A DNA stretch of 10,615 bases from an uncultured Spirochaetaceae bacterium (GTDB taxonomy: Bacteria; Spirochaetota; Spirochaetia; Treponematales; UBA12059). Shown piece by piece: positions 1 through 7,456 of the stretch. The stretch spans positions 1 to 10,615 of the forward strand of contig CALKWG010000531.1 in assembly GCA_938004315.1 (NCBI GenBank), in the 5' to 3' direction. A program made the translations under genes and the position numbers. The notes beneath the pieces are model-generated. The model did no database searches. It had not been told where the DNA came from and saw only the letters and a list, made by a program, of their open reading frames with translations. The stretch's first letter is position 1. Every line of letters starts with the position of its first letter.

Positions 1-44
1 ATCGTATTCGGTGACTGGAGTTCAGACGTGTGCTCTTCCGATCT
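1..44. other. Illumina TruSeq read-2/P7-side adapter (not genomic)
   Basis: Bases 11-44 match the TruSeq index-adapter sequence that begins GTGACTGGAGTTCAG and ends GCTCTTCCGATCT. Bases 1-10 are probably the last two bases of the P7 arm (AT) plus an 8-base index (CGTATTCG); that split is inferred. This is library sequence. An open reading frame starting at the GTG at 28 translates the adapter as MCSSDL, so neither that start nor those residues are biological. The genomic insert begins at base 45. Confidence 0.98.
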
Positions 45-45
45 G

Positions 46-1827
46 GGGCGCGTCGCCCGCGTCCGCGCCTCCGAGCCCAGGAGCGCGCTCGAGCTCAGCC
101 CCGCCGGGAGGAGCCGGGCGGCCGATCCCGATTTTAATCCCCGCATACTCGCCGAAGCCGAGCTGCGCCGCCTAGGCTACGTCTTAGAGCCCAGTCCCGC
201 CCCGAGCGCGCCTGCGCCGGTCCCCGCGGCCCCGCAAGCCGTCGCGCCCGCCGCGGCTAGCCCGAGCCCGGGCCCGGCGGACGCACGGCCCGCCGTCGTG
301 GACAAGGCTCCCGTCGGGCCGGGCATCGTAGCCCAGGCTCCCCCCCTGGCTGAAAGCCCCGCGCCGAGCCCGCCGCCCGCGGCGGCCGCTCCGGCGGCGC
401 CCGTACCCGTGAACGGACCGCGGCCCAGGCCCGTCCGAACCGTCATCCTGCCTCAGCTACCCGAGCCGGCCGCGCCGGCGATAGCCAAGCCCGAGCCGGC
501 TCCCGCCGCGCCGCAAGCTGCGGCCGCGCCCGATAGTTCGCCCTTGGCCTTTACGATTCCCATGCCCAAGCCCGACGAAGCGCCCATCCGCTTCGAGGCC
601 CCGGCGCGGCCGCGCACCTTCGAGGCGCCGGCCTTGATGCCCGAGCTTTCAAGCGGCCGACGCCGAGCCGCCGAACCCATTATACCCTTGGTCTATCTCC
701 CCGGCGCCGACGCGCCGCTGGCGAGCGTCCAGTCCGCCGAGGCTTTGGCCGGCCGCCTGCGCGCGCCCGGCGACGAAACTCGCCTCAGCTTGAGGGAGGC
801 GCCGCCGCCGCCTAGGGCGACGGCGGAGTCCGGCCGCCAGCCCCTGCCTCCCGAGCGTTGGCCCCGCATCGTCTTAGCCGAGGCCGTCGCGCCGGGCGAA
901 GCCCCGCTCGCGGCAGACCCGATTATCCCCTCTCCGGTCTCGCCCGCCGTCCCCCTGAGCGCTCCTGATCTTCGGCTAAGCGCCGATGAGCGGGCGGAAG
1001 CCCTAGCCAGGACCGCGCCGAACCGGGCGCGCGGCGCGCCGACGCCCGCCTTGGCCTGGCCCGAGCTCGAGGCCGACGAACTGCCCCAGGCCGTGCTGTC
1101 GCGCATCGACAGTCCGTCCCTTCGCATGCCCGAGCTGAGGCTCGCCATGGTCGAGATGCCGCCGCTCGAGCATAAGCCCGGCGATGAGGCCCCCCTCGTG
1201 GTCGCCAAGAGCGCGCCTTCGATGGCGGCCGCCGAGACCAGGCTTGAATTCGTCCAAGGCCTTATCGAGGCGGTACCCGAGACGCCGGCTACGACCGAAT
1301 CGCGACCGCAACCCGAGCCGAGCCGAGCGCCCGAGCCGGTCCTCGCCGACGCGACGCCTCCGGCGGCCGCGCCGACCCCGACCCCGAGCCCGGCGCCGCC
1401 GGCCGCCCAACCCCCGGCCGCCCAGCCGCCGGCCGATACGGTGATCACCCTCGAGCCGACCGATCCGCGGCCCCCGCAAGGCGCGCAGCCGGCCTCGCCC
1501 GTTACGCCGGCGACGCCGCCGGTAGCGGCGCCCCCGGCCGTAACGCCGGCCCCGGCCGTCGCCCTCGCTCCGAGCGTGAGCGGGGCGCTCGTGAAGGGCA
1601 GCTTCTATATACAGGTCGCGGCCTTTAGGAGCGCCGCGGGGGCGGACGATGCCGTCGCGAGCCTGGTACGGAACGGTCACCTCGCCCTGGTCGAGAGCCT
1701 GGCGGACGCCCGCGGCGCCTTATGGCGCGTCTACGTCGGTCCTCTGTCGCGGGACGAGGCGGGCGTCGCTTTGATGCGCGTCCGCGCCCTCGGTTACCGG
1801 GACGCCTTCGTGAAGCAGGGGGGGTAA
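46..1827 (+). CDS. Pro/Ala-rich SPOR-domain protein, 5' end missing
   Basis: About 593 codons survive; the true start lies before the insert. The last 76 residues (1597-1824) are a SPOR domain: it opens with GSFYIQVAAF, has a central conserved LWRVYVGPL stretch, and ends ALGYRDAFVKQGG. SPOR domains bind denuded glycan strands at division septa, so a role in septation or peptidoglycan remodelling on the outer side of the inner membrane is expected. Everything upstream is low-complexity Pro/Ala/Glu-rich linker, with scattered short motifs such as MPEL and DPIIP. No transmembrane segment or signal peptide is visible, but either could lie in the missing N-terminus. Family members often have a membrane anchor, a long disordered linker and a terminal SPOR domain, and this fits; the linker here is very long. 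It is probably the last gene of its operon, because a strong terminator follows 40 bp downstream. The exact orthologue (FtsN-, DamX- or RlpA-like) cannot be told. Confidence 0.85.
   Translation, partial: GRVARVRASEPRSALELSPAGRSRAADPDFNPRILAEAELRRLGYVLEPSPAPSAPAPVPAAPQAVAPAAASPSPGPADARPAVVDKAPVGPGIVAQAPPLAESPAPSPPPAAAAPAAPVPVNGPRPRPVRTVILPQLPEPAAPAIAKPEPAPAAPQAAAAPDSSPLAFTIPMPKPDEAPIRFEAPARPRTFEAPALMPELSSGRRRAAEPIIPLVYLPGADAPLASVQSAEALAGRLRAPGDETRLSLREAPPPPRATAESGRQPLPPERWPRIVLAEAVAPGEAPLAADPIIPSPVSPAVPLSAPDLRLSADERAEALARTAPNRARGAPTPALAWPELEADELPQAVLSRIDSPSLRMPELRLAMVEMPPLEHKPGDEAPLVVAKSAPSMAAAETRLEFVQGLIEAVPETPATTESRPQPEPSRAPEPVLADATPPAAAPTPTPSPAPPAAQPPAAQPPADTVITLEPTDPRPPQGAQPASPVTPATPPVAAPPAVTPAPAVALAPSVSGALVKGSFYIQVAAFRSAAGADDAVASLVRNGHLALVESLADARGALWRVYVGPLSRDEAGVALMRVRALGYRDAFVKQGG
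1396..1434 (+). repeat. In-frame PPAAQ tandem repeat in the SPOR protein linker
   Basis: Two 15-nt units encode PPAAQ-PPAAQ, followed by a partial PPA unit. The copies differ at the third base of the Gln codon (caa/cag) and one Pro codon. This is the clearest micro-repeat in an otherwise irregular Pro/Ala linker just before the SPOR domain and is a likely site of length variation. Confidence 0.7.
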
Positions 1828-1866
1828 ATCCCCCTCGCCCTACGCGGCCCCTGGGCGGCTAATTAG

Positions 1867-1908
1867 GCCGGGCGGCGTCCTATAGGGGCGTCGTCCGGCT
1901 TCTTTTTT
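1867..1908 (+). terminator. Intrinsic (Rho-independent) terminator after the SPOR gene
   Basis: The 5' arm 1867-1880 pairs with 1886-1899 over 14 bp, three of them G-U wobbles, around a 5-nt loop (TATAG). The run TTCTTTTTT follows at 1900-1908. The T-run is only on the + side, so it ends the upstream transcription unit and separates it from the ligA promoter. Confidence 0.93.
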
Positions 1909-1946
1909 CGCCAAGCGGGTAGAGGTATAGGCGCGCGGCGTCTCCG

Positions 1947-1976
1947 TTGACCGCCCGGCGGCGAGGAGCCTACAAT
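1947..1976 (+). promoter_or_regulatory. Sigma70-type promoter for ligA
   Basis: A -35 box TTGACC (1947-1952) and a -10 box TACAAT (1971-1976) are separated by 18 nt. The pair lies after the terminator and about 60 nt before the ligA ATG. Predicted transcription start is near 1983. The leader begins with a possible stem-loop: CGGGCGG (1980-1986) pairs with CCGCCCG (1995-2001). The rest of the 209-bp gap shows nothing else I can name. Confidence 0.78.
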
Positions 1977-2036
1977 ACGCGGGCGGAGCCGCGGCCGCCC
2001 GTCGCGTCGTCCGTATTCCGGTGATCGGAGCGAACC

Positions 2037-3971
2037 ATGCCCCCAAAGTCAGGCCGCATAGCCGAGCTCGAGCGAGAGATTCGCCGGCATCAAGACCTCT
2101 ACTACAACGGCCAGGCGGAAATCTCGGACGCCGCCTTCGACGCGCTCTGGGACGAGCTCAAGGAGCTCGCGCCTCGGAGCGCGGTCCTCCAGGCGGTAGG
2201 AGCCGACGCTTCGGGGGGCTTCGCCAAGGCTAAGCATATCCTGCCCATGGGTAGCCAGGAGAAGGCGGCCAACCCCGAGGAGTTCCTGGCCTGGGCCAAG
2301 AAAATATCTCCGTCGGCCTACGTGGTGCAGGACAAACTGGACGGCGCGAGCCTAGAATTGCAATACGAGGGGGGGCGTTTCGTACGCGCGGTGACGCGGG
2401 GCGACGGATCGGTCGGCGACGATATCAGCGCCAACGCCCTGAAGATGAACGGCGTGCTTCGCGAGCTCGACGAGCCCTTCTCAGGCGCCGTGCGCGGCGA
2501 GGTGGTCATGGCCAAGGCCGTGCACCGCGAGCGCTTCGCCGACAAGGCCAACTGCCGCAACGCCGCCAACGGCATCATGAAGCGCAAGGACGGCCAGGGG
2601 GCCGAGTTCCTCGACCTGATCTGCTACGACGCCGCGCCCCGCGGGCTCTATGACGCCGAGCCCGGCGGGCTGTTTTCATACGAGCTATCCCCGCCCTTCG
2701 ACGACGAGCGGGCTAAGCTAGCTTGGCTCGCCGACGAGGGCTTCAAGGTCGCCCGCAGCGAATGTTTCTCCGAACCCTATGAGGTGGTGGATTACCGGGC
2801 GCGGGTCGTCGCCGCACGCGCCGATCTGCCCTACGATATCGACGGCCTCGTAGTGAAATGCCCCGAGAGCGATCCCGAGGACATGAAGCGCGCCAGGCCC
2901 GAGCGCCAGATAGCCTTCAAGTTCCCCTTGGAAGAGGCGCTCAGTACGCTGTTGGCGGTGGAATGGAGCGAAAGCGGGGCCAACTACACGCCCATCGGCG
3001 TCATCGAGCCGGTACGCCTGGCAGGCACCACGGTCAAGCGGGCTAACCTGGCCAACACGAACACCATCAAGGGCATGGGCCTGAAGATCGGCTCCAAGCT
3101 CATCGTCGTCAAGCGCGGCGAGATCATACCCAAGATCGAGGGCCTCGTAGAGAACCCGCCTGGCGCCGTCGAGATCGTAGCGCCGGAGACTTGCTCCTGC
3201 GGCGCCGCGCTCGTCGACGAGGGTACGCGGCTCTATTGCCCCAACGCCGCCTGCCCTAAGAAGGCGCTGCACCGCCTTGAGAAATGGCTCTCGGTCCTGG
3301 ACGTGCGGGATTTCGGGGTAGGCCTCATCGGGCGTCTTTTCGAGGCAGGCCGGGTACGGACCGTGGCCGAGCTCTATAGCCTCACGGCCGAGGAGCTCGC
3401 CGGCTACGAGCGCATGGGCGAGCTTTCCGCGGCCAAGGTGCTGCGTAGCCTCCAAAGCCGGAAGGAGCTTAGCTTGCCTGAGTTCATAGCCGGCTTCGAT
3501 ATCGAGAACATAGGGCTCCTGATAGCCGAGAAGGCGGCGGCCGCCGGCTTCGATACGCTCGAAAAGCTACGCGCCGCCCGGTCGGAGGACCTGGCCGAGA
3601 TCGAAGGCTTCGGCGAGATTACCGCTCAGGCGCTGCAGAGGGGTTTGAGCGAGCTGCACGATCAGATGGACGAGGCGATCGCCGCCGGCCCCTTGACGCT
3701 GCGCTCGGTCGTGCGCCCCGAAGGCCCCCTCTCGGGCCTGAGCTTCTGCTTCACCGGGGAGCTTAAGTCCATGAAGCGTTCGCAGGCCGAGGCCCTCGTG
3801 GCCTCCTTGGGCGGGGCGGCGCGGAGCTCGGTGACCAAAGAGCTCTCCTATCTCGTCACGAACGACCCCGGCTCCGGCTCGGGAAAGAACAAGAAGGCCC
3901 TGTCCTTCGGCGTGCCCATCGTCGGGGAGGACGAGTTCCTGGCGCTCTGCAAGCAAGGAGGCGCGTTATGA
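2037..3971 (+). CDS. ligA: NAD+-dependent DNA ligase LigA
   Basis: Seals 3'-OH/5'-phosphate nicks in replication and repair using NAD+ as AMP donor. Length is 644 aa, slightly under the usual 670 or so. Visible parts: domain Ia (HQDLYYNGQAEISDAAFD, about 18-35); nucleotidyltransferase motif K100-L-D-G103 with catalytic Lys100, then TRGDGSVGDD (120-129); RGEVVM (153-158); YDIDGLVVK (266-274); IAFKFP (292-297); OB fold (about 318-370); a four-Cys zinc site C386/C388/C401/C406; helix-hairpin-helix repeats (about 425-545); C-terminal BRCT (about 563-640). Oddities: Gln98 stands where ELKxDG ligases have Glu, PMGSQEKA replaces the usual PMLSLxNA, and the first zinc pair is CxC rather than CxxC. 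The ATG has GGAG at 2027-2030, 6 nt upstream. The stop overlaps the next ATG (ATGA), which indicates translational coupling. The family assignment is firm; whether it is the only ligase of the genome is unknown. Confidence 0.95.
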   Translation: MPPKSGRIAELEREIRRHQDLYYNGQAEISDAAFDALWDELKELAPRSAVLQAVGADASGGFAKAKHILPMGSQEKAANPEEFLAWAKKISPSAYVVQDKLDGASLELQYEGGRFVRAVTRGDGSVGDDISANALKMNGVLRELDEPFSGAVRGEVVMAKAVHRERFADKANCRNAANGIMKRKDGQGAEFLDLICYDAAPRGLYDAEPGGLFSYELSPPFDDERAKLAWLADEGFKVARSECFSEPYEVVDYRARVVAARADLPYDIDGLVVKCPESDPEDMKRARPERQIAFKFPLEEALSTLLAVEWSESGANYTPIGVIEPVRLAGTTVKRANLANTNTIKGMGLKIGSKLIVVKRGEIIPKIEGLVENPPGAVEIVAPETCSCGAALVDEGTRLYCPNAACPKKALHRLEKWLSVLDVRDFGVGLIGRLFEAGRVRTVAELYSLTAEELAGYERMGELSAAKVLRSLQSRKELSLPEFIAGFDIENIGLLIAEKAAAAGFDTLEKLRAARSEDLAEIEGFGEITAQALQRGLSELHDQMDEAIAAGPLTLRSVVRPEGPLSGLSFCFTGELKSMKRSQAEALVASLGGAARSSVTKELSYLVTNDPGSGSGKNKKALSFGVPIVGEDEFLALCKQGGAL

Positions 3972-4675
3972 TCGGCGCGAAGCCTAGGAAGGGCGGACGA
4001 GTCGCCGGATCGGGAGCGGCCGCGACGGCCGCGGCGCGCGAGGCGGGCGCCGTTCGGCGGCCGAGGCGACCGCGGCGGCGGGGCGGCGTCTTCGTGCCCC
4101 TGCTCGTCCTGCTCCTCCTGGCCGCCGCCGCCTACGGGGCCTTCAGCCTCGTGACCGCCCTGCAGCGCGGGCGTATCGCTACGCTTGAGGATTCCATCCT
4201 GGCCCTGCAGGCCGAGACCGTGCCCCTGCGCTTCATGGTCACCGAGCGCCGGGACGGACGCCTGGTCCTGCGCTACCGGCTCTACGACCTGGCCGGCGAG
4301 GAGTATGCGGCGGCCGAGCTTTCCCTGCAGGGCGAGACGCTCTACCTGGATTTCCTGGCGCTGCCGCGCGGCGACGCTTGGCTGGCCTTTCCCTACCGCA
4401 TCTTCACCGAGCGCGTCGCCCCGGCGGCTGGCGCGCCGCTCTTCGACGCGGTTATGGGCGAGGGGAGGCCGAGGAGCCATCGCGGGGGGCCGTTCGGCGA
4501 GGCCGAGCTCCTCGAGCTCGGCCGCCTCTACGCCGCCATGACCGCCGGCGAGCCGGTTCGCGGCGCCTTCGGGAACGCCGTGCACGATCTGGCCGAGTTG
4601 CGCCGCTTCGAGCTCGGCGTCGTCTATAAAGTGGTCGCCCGCAAGAAGGGCGGCATCGAGATACTCGAGGAGTAG
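3968..4675 (+). CDS. Single-pass membrane-anchored protein, paralogue of next gene
   Basis: A 235-aa protein I cannot name. Residues 1-40 are Gly/Ala/Arg-rich with a basic cluster RRPRRPRRR at 30-38. A single hydrophobic segment follows at about 41-64, so an N-in, C-out topology is expected. The region 66-85 may form a short helix. The rest is an alpha/beta extracytoplasmic domain containing YLDFL (126-130) and AFPYRIFTERV (140-150). The same landmarks recur in the downstream protein (VYFD, IPYRVFSELV, then a shared C-terminal pattern ending GGIEI / GGLTI), so the two are probably a tandem duplication. It overlaps ligA by 4 nt (ATGA) and sits 6 nt before its paralogue, so the three are very likely cotranscribed. 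Expression with a ligase need not mean a DNA role; an envelope location is what the sequence supports. Confidence 0.85.
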   Translation: MIGAKPRKGGRVAGSGAAATAAAREAGAVRRPRRPRRRGGVFVPLLVLLLLAAAAYGAFSLVTALQRGRIATLEDSILALQAETVPLRFMVTERRDGRLVLRYRLYDLAGEEYAAAELSLQGETLYLDFLALPRGDAWLAFPYRIFTERVAPAAGAPLFDAVMGEGRPRSHRGGPFGEAELLELGRLYAAMTAGEPVRGAFGNAVHDLAELRRFELGVVYKVVARKKGGIEILEE

Positions 4676-4681
4676 GGCGGG

Positions 4682-5587
4682 ATGGAAGCTTCGAACCTAC
4701 GGGCCGCGGTCGACGCGGCCGCGGGCGCCCTTCGTTTTCTCCTGACCACGCCCCTCGGCCTCGGCCTTTCGGCCGCCGGCCTCGTCGCCTACGCCGCCCT
4801 CCGGCTTTGGGCCGCGCTCCGCGCGCGCGCCTTAGCCTGTAAGGCCGCCGGCGAACGCTTAGGCGCGGCGGAAGGATTCTTCATAGCCCTGAAGGAGCTC
4901 TACGCCCTCGCCCTGGGGCTCGTCGCCGCGCTTCCCGTGGTCGCGGCCCTGCTCCTGTCGAGCCTGGCCCTGGTGACGCTCTCCGACGGGCTGGCGAAGT
5001 TCGACGAGGCGCGGGTCAACGCCGAGCGCATACGGGAGCTCTCGGCGGTGCTCCGTAACCTGGAGGGCCGCCGGCGCGTCATGGACGTACGCGCCCTCGC
5101 GGCCTCCGGCGGAGAGCTGACCCTGGAGCTCTCGTACTACGACCCCGCCCGGCCCGACCGTCCCGCGGCGACCGAGACGATCGTCATCGCCGGCTCCGAC
5201 GTCTACTTCGACGCCATCGTCTGCAATTTCGAGTACGCCGAGATAGCCCAAGGGCGGCGCGTCAACATAGCCATACCGTACCGGGTTTTCTCCGAGCTCG
5301 TCCCGCAGGCCGAGGGCGTCGCCTTGGGGGCGCGCGGGCCCGACGGCGTTCCCTACGCCTTCGGCCGCGCCGACGAGGATATCTACGGCATCGCGCCCGA
5401 GGCCTATCGGGCGCGCCTTACGGAGCTCGTCGCGCTCATGGACGACGAGGCCGCCGGACGCCGGGCGGGGATCGTCCGCAGCGTCTACGGCAGCGCGCCG
5501 CATCGCCTCGTGAAGGCGGGCGACCGCTTTACGATTTGGGTCGAGCAATCGGGCGGGCTGACCATCAAGGAAAGCTTCTCGTTCTAG
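4682..5587 (+). CDS. Two-TM membrane protein with extracytoplasmic domain, paralogue of previous gene
   Basis: A 301-aa protein of unknown function. Two hydrophobic segments lie at about 24-46 and 72-99, joined by a short Arg/Ala-rich stretch. This puts the C-terminal 200 residues on the same side as the N-terminus; if both segments span, that side is probably extracytoplasmic. The C-terminal domain matches the preceding protein in order: a predicted helix (107-127), a strand pair (145-153), a GSDVYFD motif (171-177), NIAIPYRVFSELVPQ (195-209), and a final GDRFTIWVEQSGGLTI stretch (280-295). It differs in having an extra transmembrane segment and a longer middle insert around 215-240. The start ATG is preceded by GGAG at 4669-4672 and a G-rich GGGCGGG. 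The 6-nt gap from its paralogue suggests joint translation and possibly a hetero-complex, which is inference. Confidence 0.85.
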   Translation: MEASNLRAAVDAAAGALRFLLTTPLGLGLSAAGLVAYAALRLWAALRARALACKAAGERLGAAEGFFIALKELYALALGLVAALPVVAALLLSSLALVTLSDGLAKFDEARVNAERIRELSAVLRNLEGRRRVMDVRALAASGGELTLELSYYDPARPDRPAATETIVIAGSDVYFDAIVCNFEYAEIAQGRRVNIAIPYRVFSELVPQAEGVALGARGPDGVPYAFGRADEDIYGIAPEAYRARLTELVALMDDEAAGRRAGIVRSVYGSAPHRLVKAGDRFTIWVEQSGGLTIKESFSF

Positions 5588-5608
5588 CCGCGCCGGGCGC
5601 CTTCAGGC

Positions 5609-5626
5609 TATACTGCCTCCTATACT
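5609..5626 (+). promoter_or_regulatory. Possible -10 elements upstream of argS
   Basis: TATACT occurs twice, at 5609-5614 and 5621-5626, 12 nt apart in the 57-bp gap before argS. Neither has a convincing -35 box at 16-18 nt. They may give argS its own transcript in addition to read-through from the ligA unit. Support is weak. Confidence 0.35.
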
Positions 5627-5644
5627 TTCTTCGGAGGCTTACCC

Positions 5645-7387
5645 GTGAACGACCCTCAGACTACGCTCAGCGCGGCCTTCTCCACGGCCATCGCGGCCGC
5701 ATTCGGCGATGAATACGCCGGCGCCGACCCGCTCGTCCGCTCCGCCCAGGACGCGGCCCACGGCGATTGGCAGGCGAATTTCGCCATGAGCCTGGCTAAG
5801 CGTATGGGTAAGCCTCCCCGCGCCGTCGCCGAGGCCGTAATCGCCGCGTTGGACCTAGGGTCCATGGCCGAGTCCGTGGCTATAGCCGGCCCCGGCTTCG
5901 TGAACGTCAAGCTCTCCGCCGATTTCCTGGCCCGCGCCGTCTATGAGATCGCCAAGGACGAGCGCAAGGGCGTGCCCAAAGCCGAGAGGCCCGAGCTCGT
6001 GGCCGTGGACTATTCGGCGCCCAACGTGGCCAAGGAGATGCACGTCGGCCATATACGCTCCACCTTCATAGGCGACGCGATTTCGCGGGTCCTAGGCTTC
6101 CAGGGCCATACCGTGCTCAGGCGGAACCATCTAGGCGACTGGGGCACCCAATTCGGCCAGCTCATCGAGCACATGGTCGACCTGGGCCTGGCCGGCGGCG
6201 TCAAGGCCATCGGCGACCTGAACGCGCTCTATAAGGAATCCAAAAAGAAGTTCGACGCGGATCCCGCCTTCGCCGAGCGCGCCAGGAGGCGCGTCGTGGC
6301 CTTGCAGTCGGGCGACGCCGAGACCGTACGGCTGTGGAAGCTCCTTATCGACGAGTCCAAGCGCTATTTCGGCAAGATCTACGCCGAGCTCGGCGTGCTC
6401 CTCACCGACGACGACTACTACGGCGAGAGCTTCTATAACGATATGCTCGCCCCCACGGCCGAGGAGCTCAAGGCCAAGGGCGTGGCCGTGATGAGCGAAG
6501 GGGCCCTCTGCGCCTTCCCCGCGGGCTTCAAGGGGCGCGACGGCGAGCCGGTACCCCTTATCGTGCAGAAGAGCGACGGCGGCTACGGCTACGACACCAC
6601 CGATCTCGCGGCCCTGCGGCACCGCATCCGCGACCTCGGCTGCACGCGCCTCGTATACGTCGTTGGCGCGCCGCAGAAACAGCACTTCGAGATGATCTTC
6701 GCCGTCGCCAAGATGGCCGGTTGGATCACCGAAGGCGTCTTGGCCGAACACACGCCCTTCGGCTCGATCCTGGGAGAGGACGGTAAGATGTTCAAGACGC
6801 GCTCCGGCGACACGGTCAAGCTGACCGACCTGTTGGAGGAGGCCTTGAAGCGCGCGTACGATATCGTGAGCGAGAAGTCGCCCGAGCTCCCCGAGGAGGA
6901 TAAGCGACGCATCGCGCACGCCATAGGCATAGGCGCGCTCAAGTACGTCGACCTCTCTAACGACCGGATCAAAGACTACGTCTTCAGCTGGGAGCGCATG
7001 CTGGCTTTCGAGGGCAATACGGCGCCCTACCTTCAGAACGCCTACGTCCGCATAAAGGGCATATTCCGCAAGGCCGCCGAGCAGGGCGTGAAGCCGGCCG
7101 ACGCTCCGACGCCGCTCTCGGCCCCCGAGGAGCGCGCCCTGGCCGTGGAGCTCCTAAAGCTCCCCGACGTGATAGCCCAGGTGTCGAGGAGCCTCGAGCC
7201 GCACCGCCTGTGCACCTACCTGTACGGCTTGGCCTCGCTCTTCCATTCGTTCTACGAGAAGTGCCCGGTCCTGGGCGCTCCGGACGAGTCGACCAAGCGC
7301 GGGCGCCTGGCGCTCTGCGGGACGGTGGCCGATACCCTGGCCTTGGGGCTTTCTCTCCTAGGCATCGAGACCGTCGATCAGATGTAA
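5645..7387 (+). CDS. argS: Arginyl-tRNA synthetase
   Basis: Charges tRNA-Arg with arginine in the cytoplasm; class I synthetase. At 580 aa it is full length. Residues 1-90 form the N-terminal additional domain typical of ArgS. The HIGH signature is HVGH (133-136) within SAPNVAKEMHVGHIRST, followed by NHLGDWGTQFGQLI (161-174). The position of the KMSKS loop is KMFKTR (381-386), a departure from canonical KMSKS that is usual in this family. The C-terminal DALR-type anticodon-binding domain includes FEGNTAPYLQNAYVR (455-469), EKCPVL (538-543) and the closing GLSLLGIETVDQM. The start is GTG, chosen because a strong GGAGG (5633-5637) lies 7 nt upstream and the family N-terminus is complete from here. 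It lies 57 bp after the unknown membrane gene and is followed by an inverted-repeat region. Nothing suggests truncation. Confidence 0.98.
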   Translation: MNDPQTTLSAAFSTAIAAAFGDEYAGADPLVRSAQDAAHGDWQANFAMSLAKRMGKPPRAVAEAVIAALDLGSMAESVAIAGPGFVNVKLSADFLARAVYEIAKDERKGVPKAERPELVAVDYSAPNVAKEMHVGHIRSTFIGDAISRVLGFQGHTVLRRNHLGDWGTQFGQLIEHMVDLGLAGGVKAIGDLNALYKESKKKFDADPAFAERARRRVVALQSGDAETVRLWKLLIDESKRYFGKIYAELGVLLTDDDYYGESFYNDMLAPTAEELKAKGVAVMSEGALCAFPAGFKGRDGEPVPLIVQKSDGGYGYDTTDLAALRHRIRDLGCTRLVYVVGAPQKQHFEMIFAVAKMAGWITEGVLAEHTPFGSILGEDGKMFKTRSGDTVKLTDLLEEALKRAYDIVSEKSPELPEEDKRRIAHAIGIGALKYVDLSNDRIKDYVFSWERMLAFEGNTAPYLQNAYVRIKGIFRKAAEQGVKPADAPTPLSAPEERALAVELLKLPDVIAQVSRSLEPHRLCTYLYGLASLFHSFYEKCPVLGAPDESTKRGRLALCGTVADTLALGLSLLGIETVDQM

Positions 7388-7390
7388 ACG

Positions 7391-7436
7391 GTCGGCCGGC
7401 GGCCCGCGCAAGGCCGCCGGTTGACACCCGGCGGCC
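7391..7436 (+). repeat. Three alternating inverted copies of a GC-rich 9-mer after argS
   Basis: CCGGCGGCC at 7396-7404, its reverse complement GGCCGCCGG at 7412-7420, and CCGGCGGCC again at 7428-7436. The period is exactly 16 nt and both loops are 7 nt (CGCGCAA and TTGACAC). The middle copy can pair with either neighbour, so two exclusive hairpins are possible. With two G-U pairs the first extends to 14 bp (7391-7404 with 7412-7425). The second loop is the -35 box of the rplU promoter. It may act as an argS 3' hairpin (no T-tract follows), as an operator, or as both. Confidence 0.75.
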
Positions 7437-7450
7437 GGCCATAGTATAAA
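7421..7450 (+). promoter_or_regulatory. Sigma70-type promoter for rplU-prp-rpmA
   Basis: A consensus TTGACA (7421-7426) and TATAAA (7445-7450) are separated by 18 nt. Predicted start is near 7457, leaving a leader of about 130 nt before the rplU ATG. This is the strongest promoter match in the window, as expected for ribosomal protein genes. Confidence 0.85.
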
Positions 7451-7456
7451 ATCGCG

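Noticed and set aside
28..45. GTG start giving MCSSDL at the head of the first open frame
   Set aside because: These bases are adapter sequence; the gene is simply 5'-truncated.
1003..1680. Long Arg/Gly-rich open frame on the minus strand
   Set aside because: Composition shadow of the GC-rich SPOR gene; no domain, no ribosome binding site, and the + frame carries a recognisable SPOR domain.
2718..3455. 245-residue minus-strand open frame inside ligA
   Set aside because: Antisense shadow; the ligase motifs on the + strand span the whole region.
3848..4585. 245-residue minus-strand open frame across ligA and the next gene
   Set aside because: Crosses two coupled + strand genes and has low-complexity composition with no family likeness.
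6131..6919. 262-residue minus-strand open frame inside argS
   Set aside because: Antisense to conserved ArgS motifs including the HIGH and KMSKS regions; a GC-rich shadow.
7396..7436. Repeat array as a CRISPR
   Set aside because: Units are 9 nt in alternating orientation with 7-nt loops; far too short and no cas genes are present.
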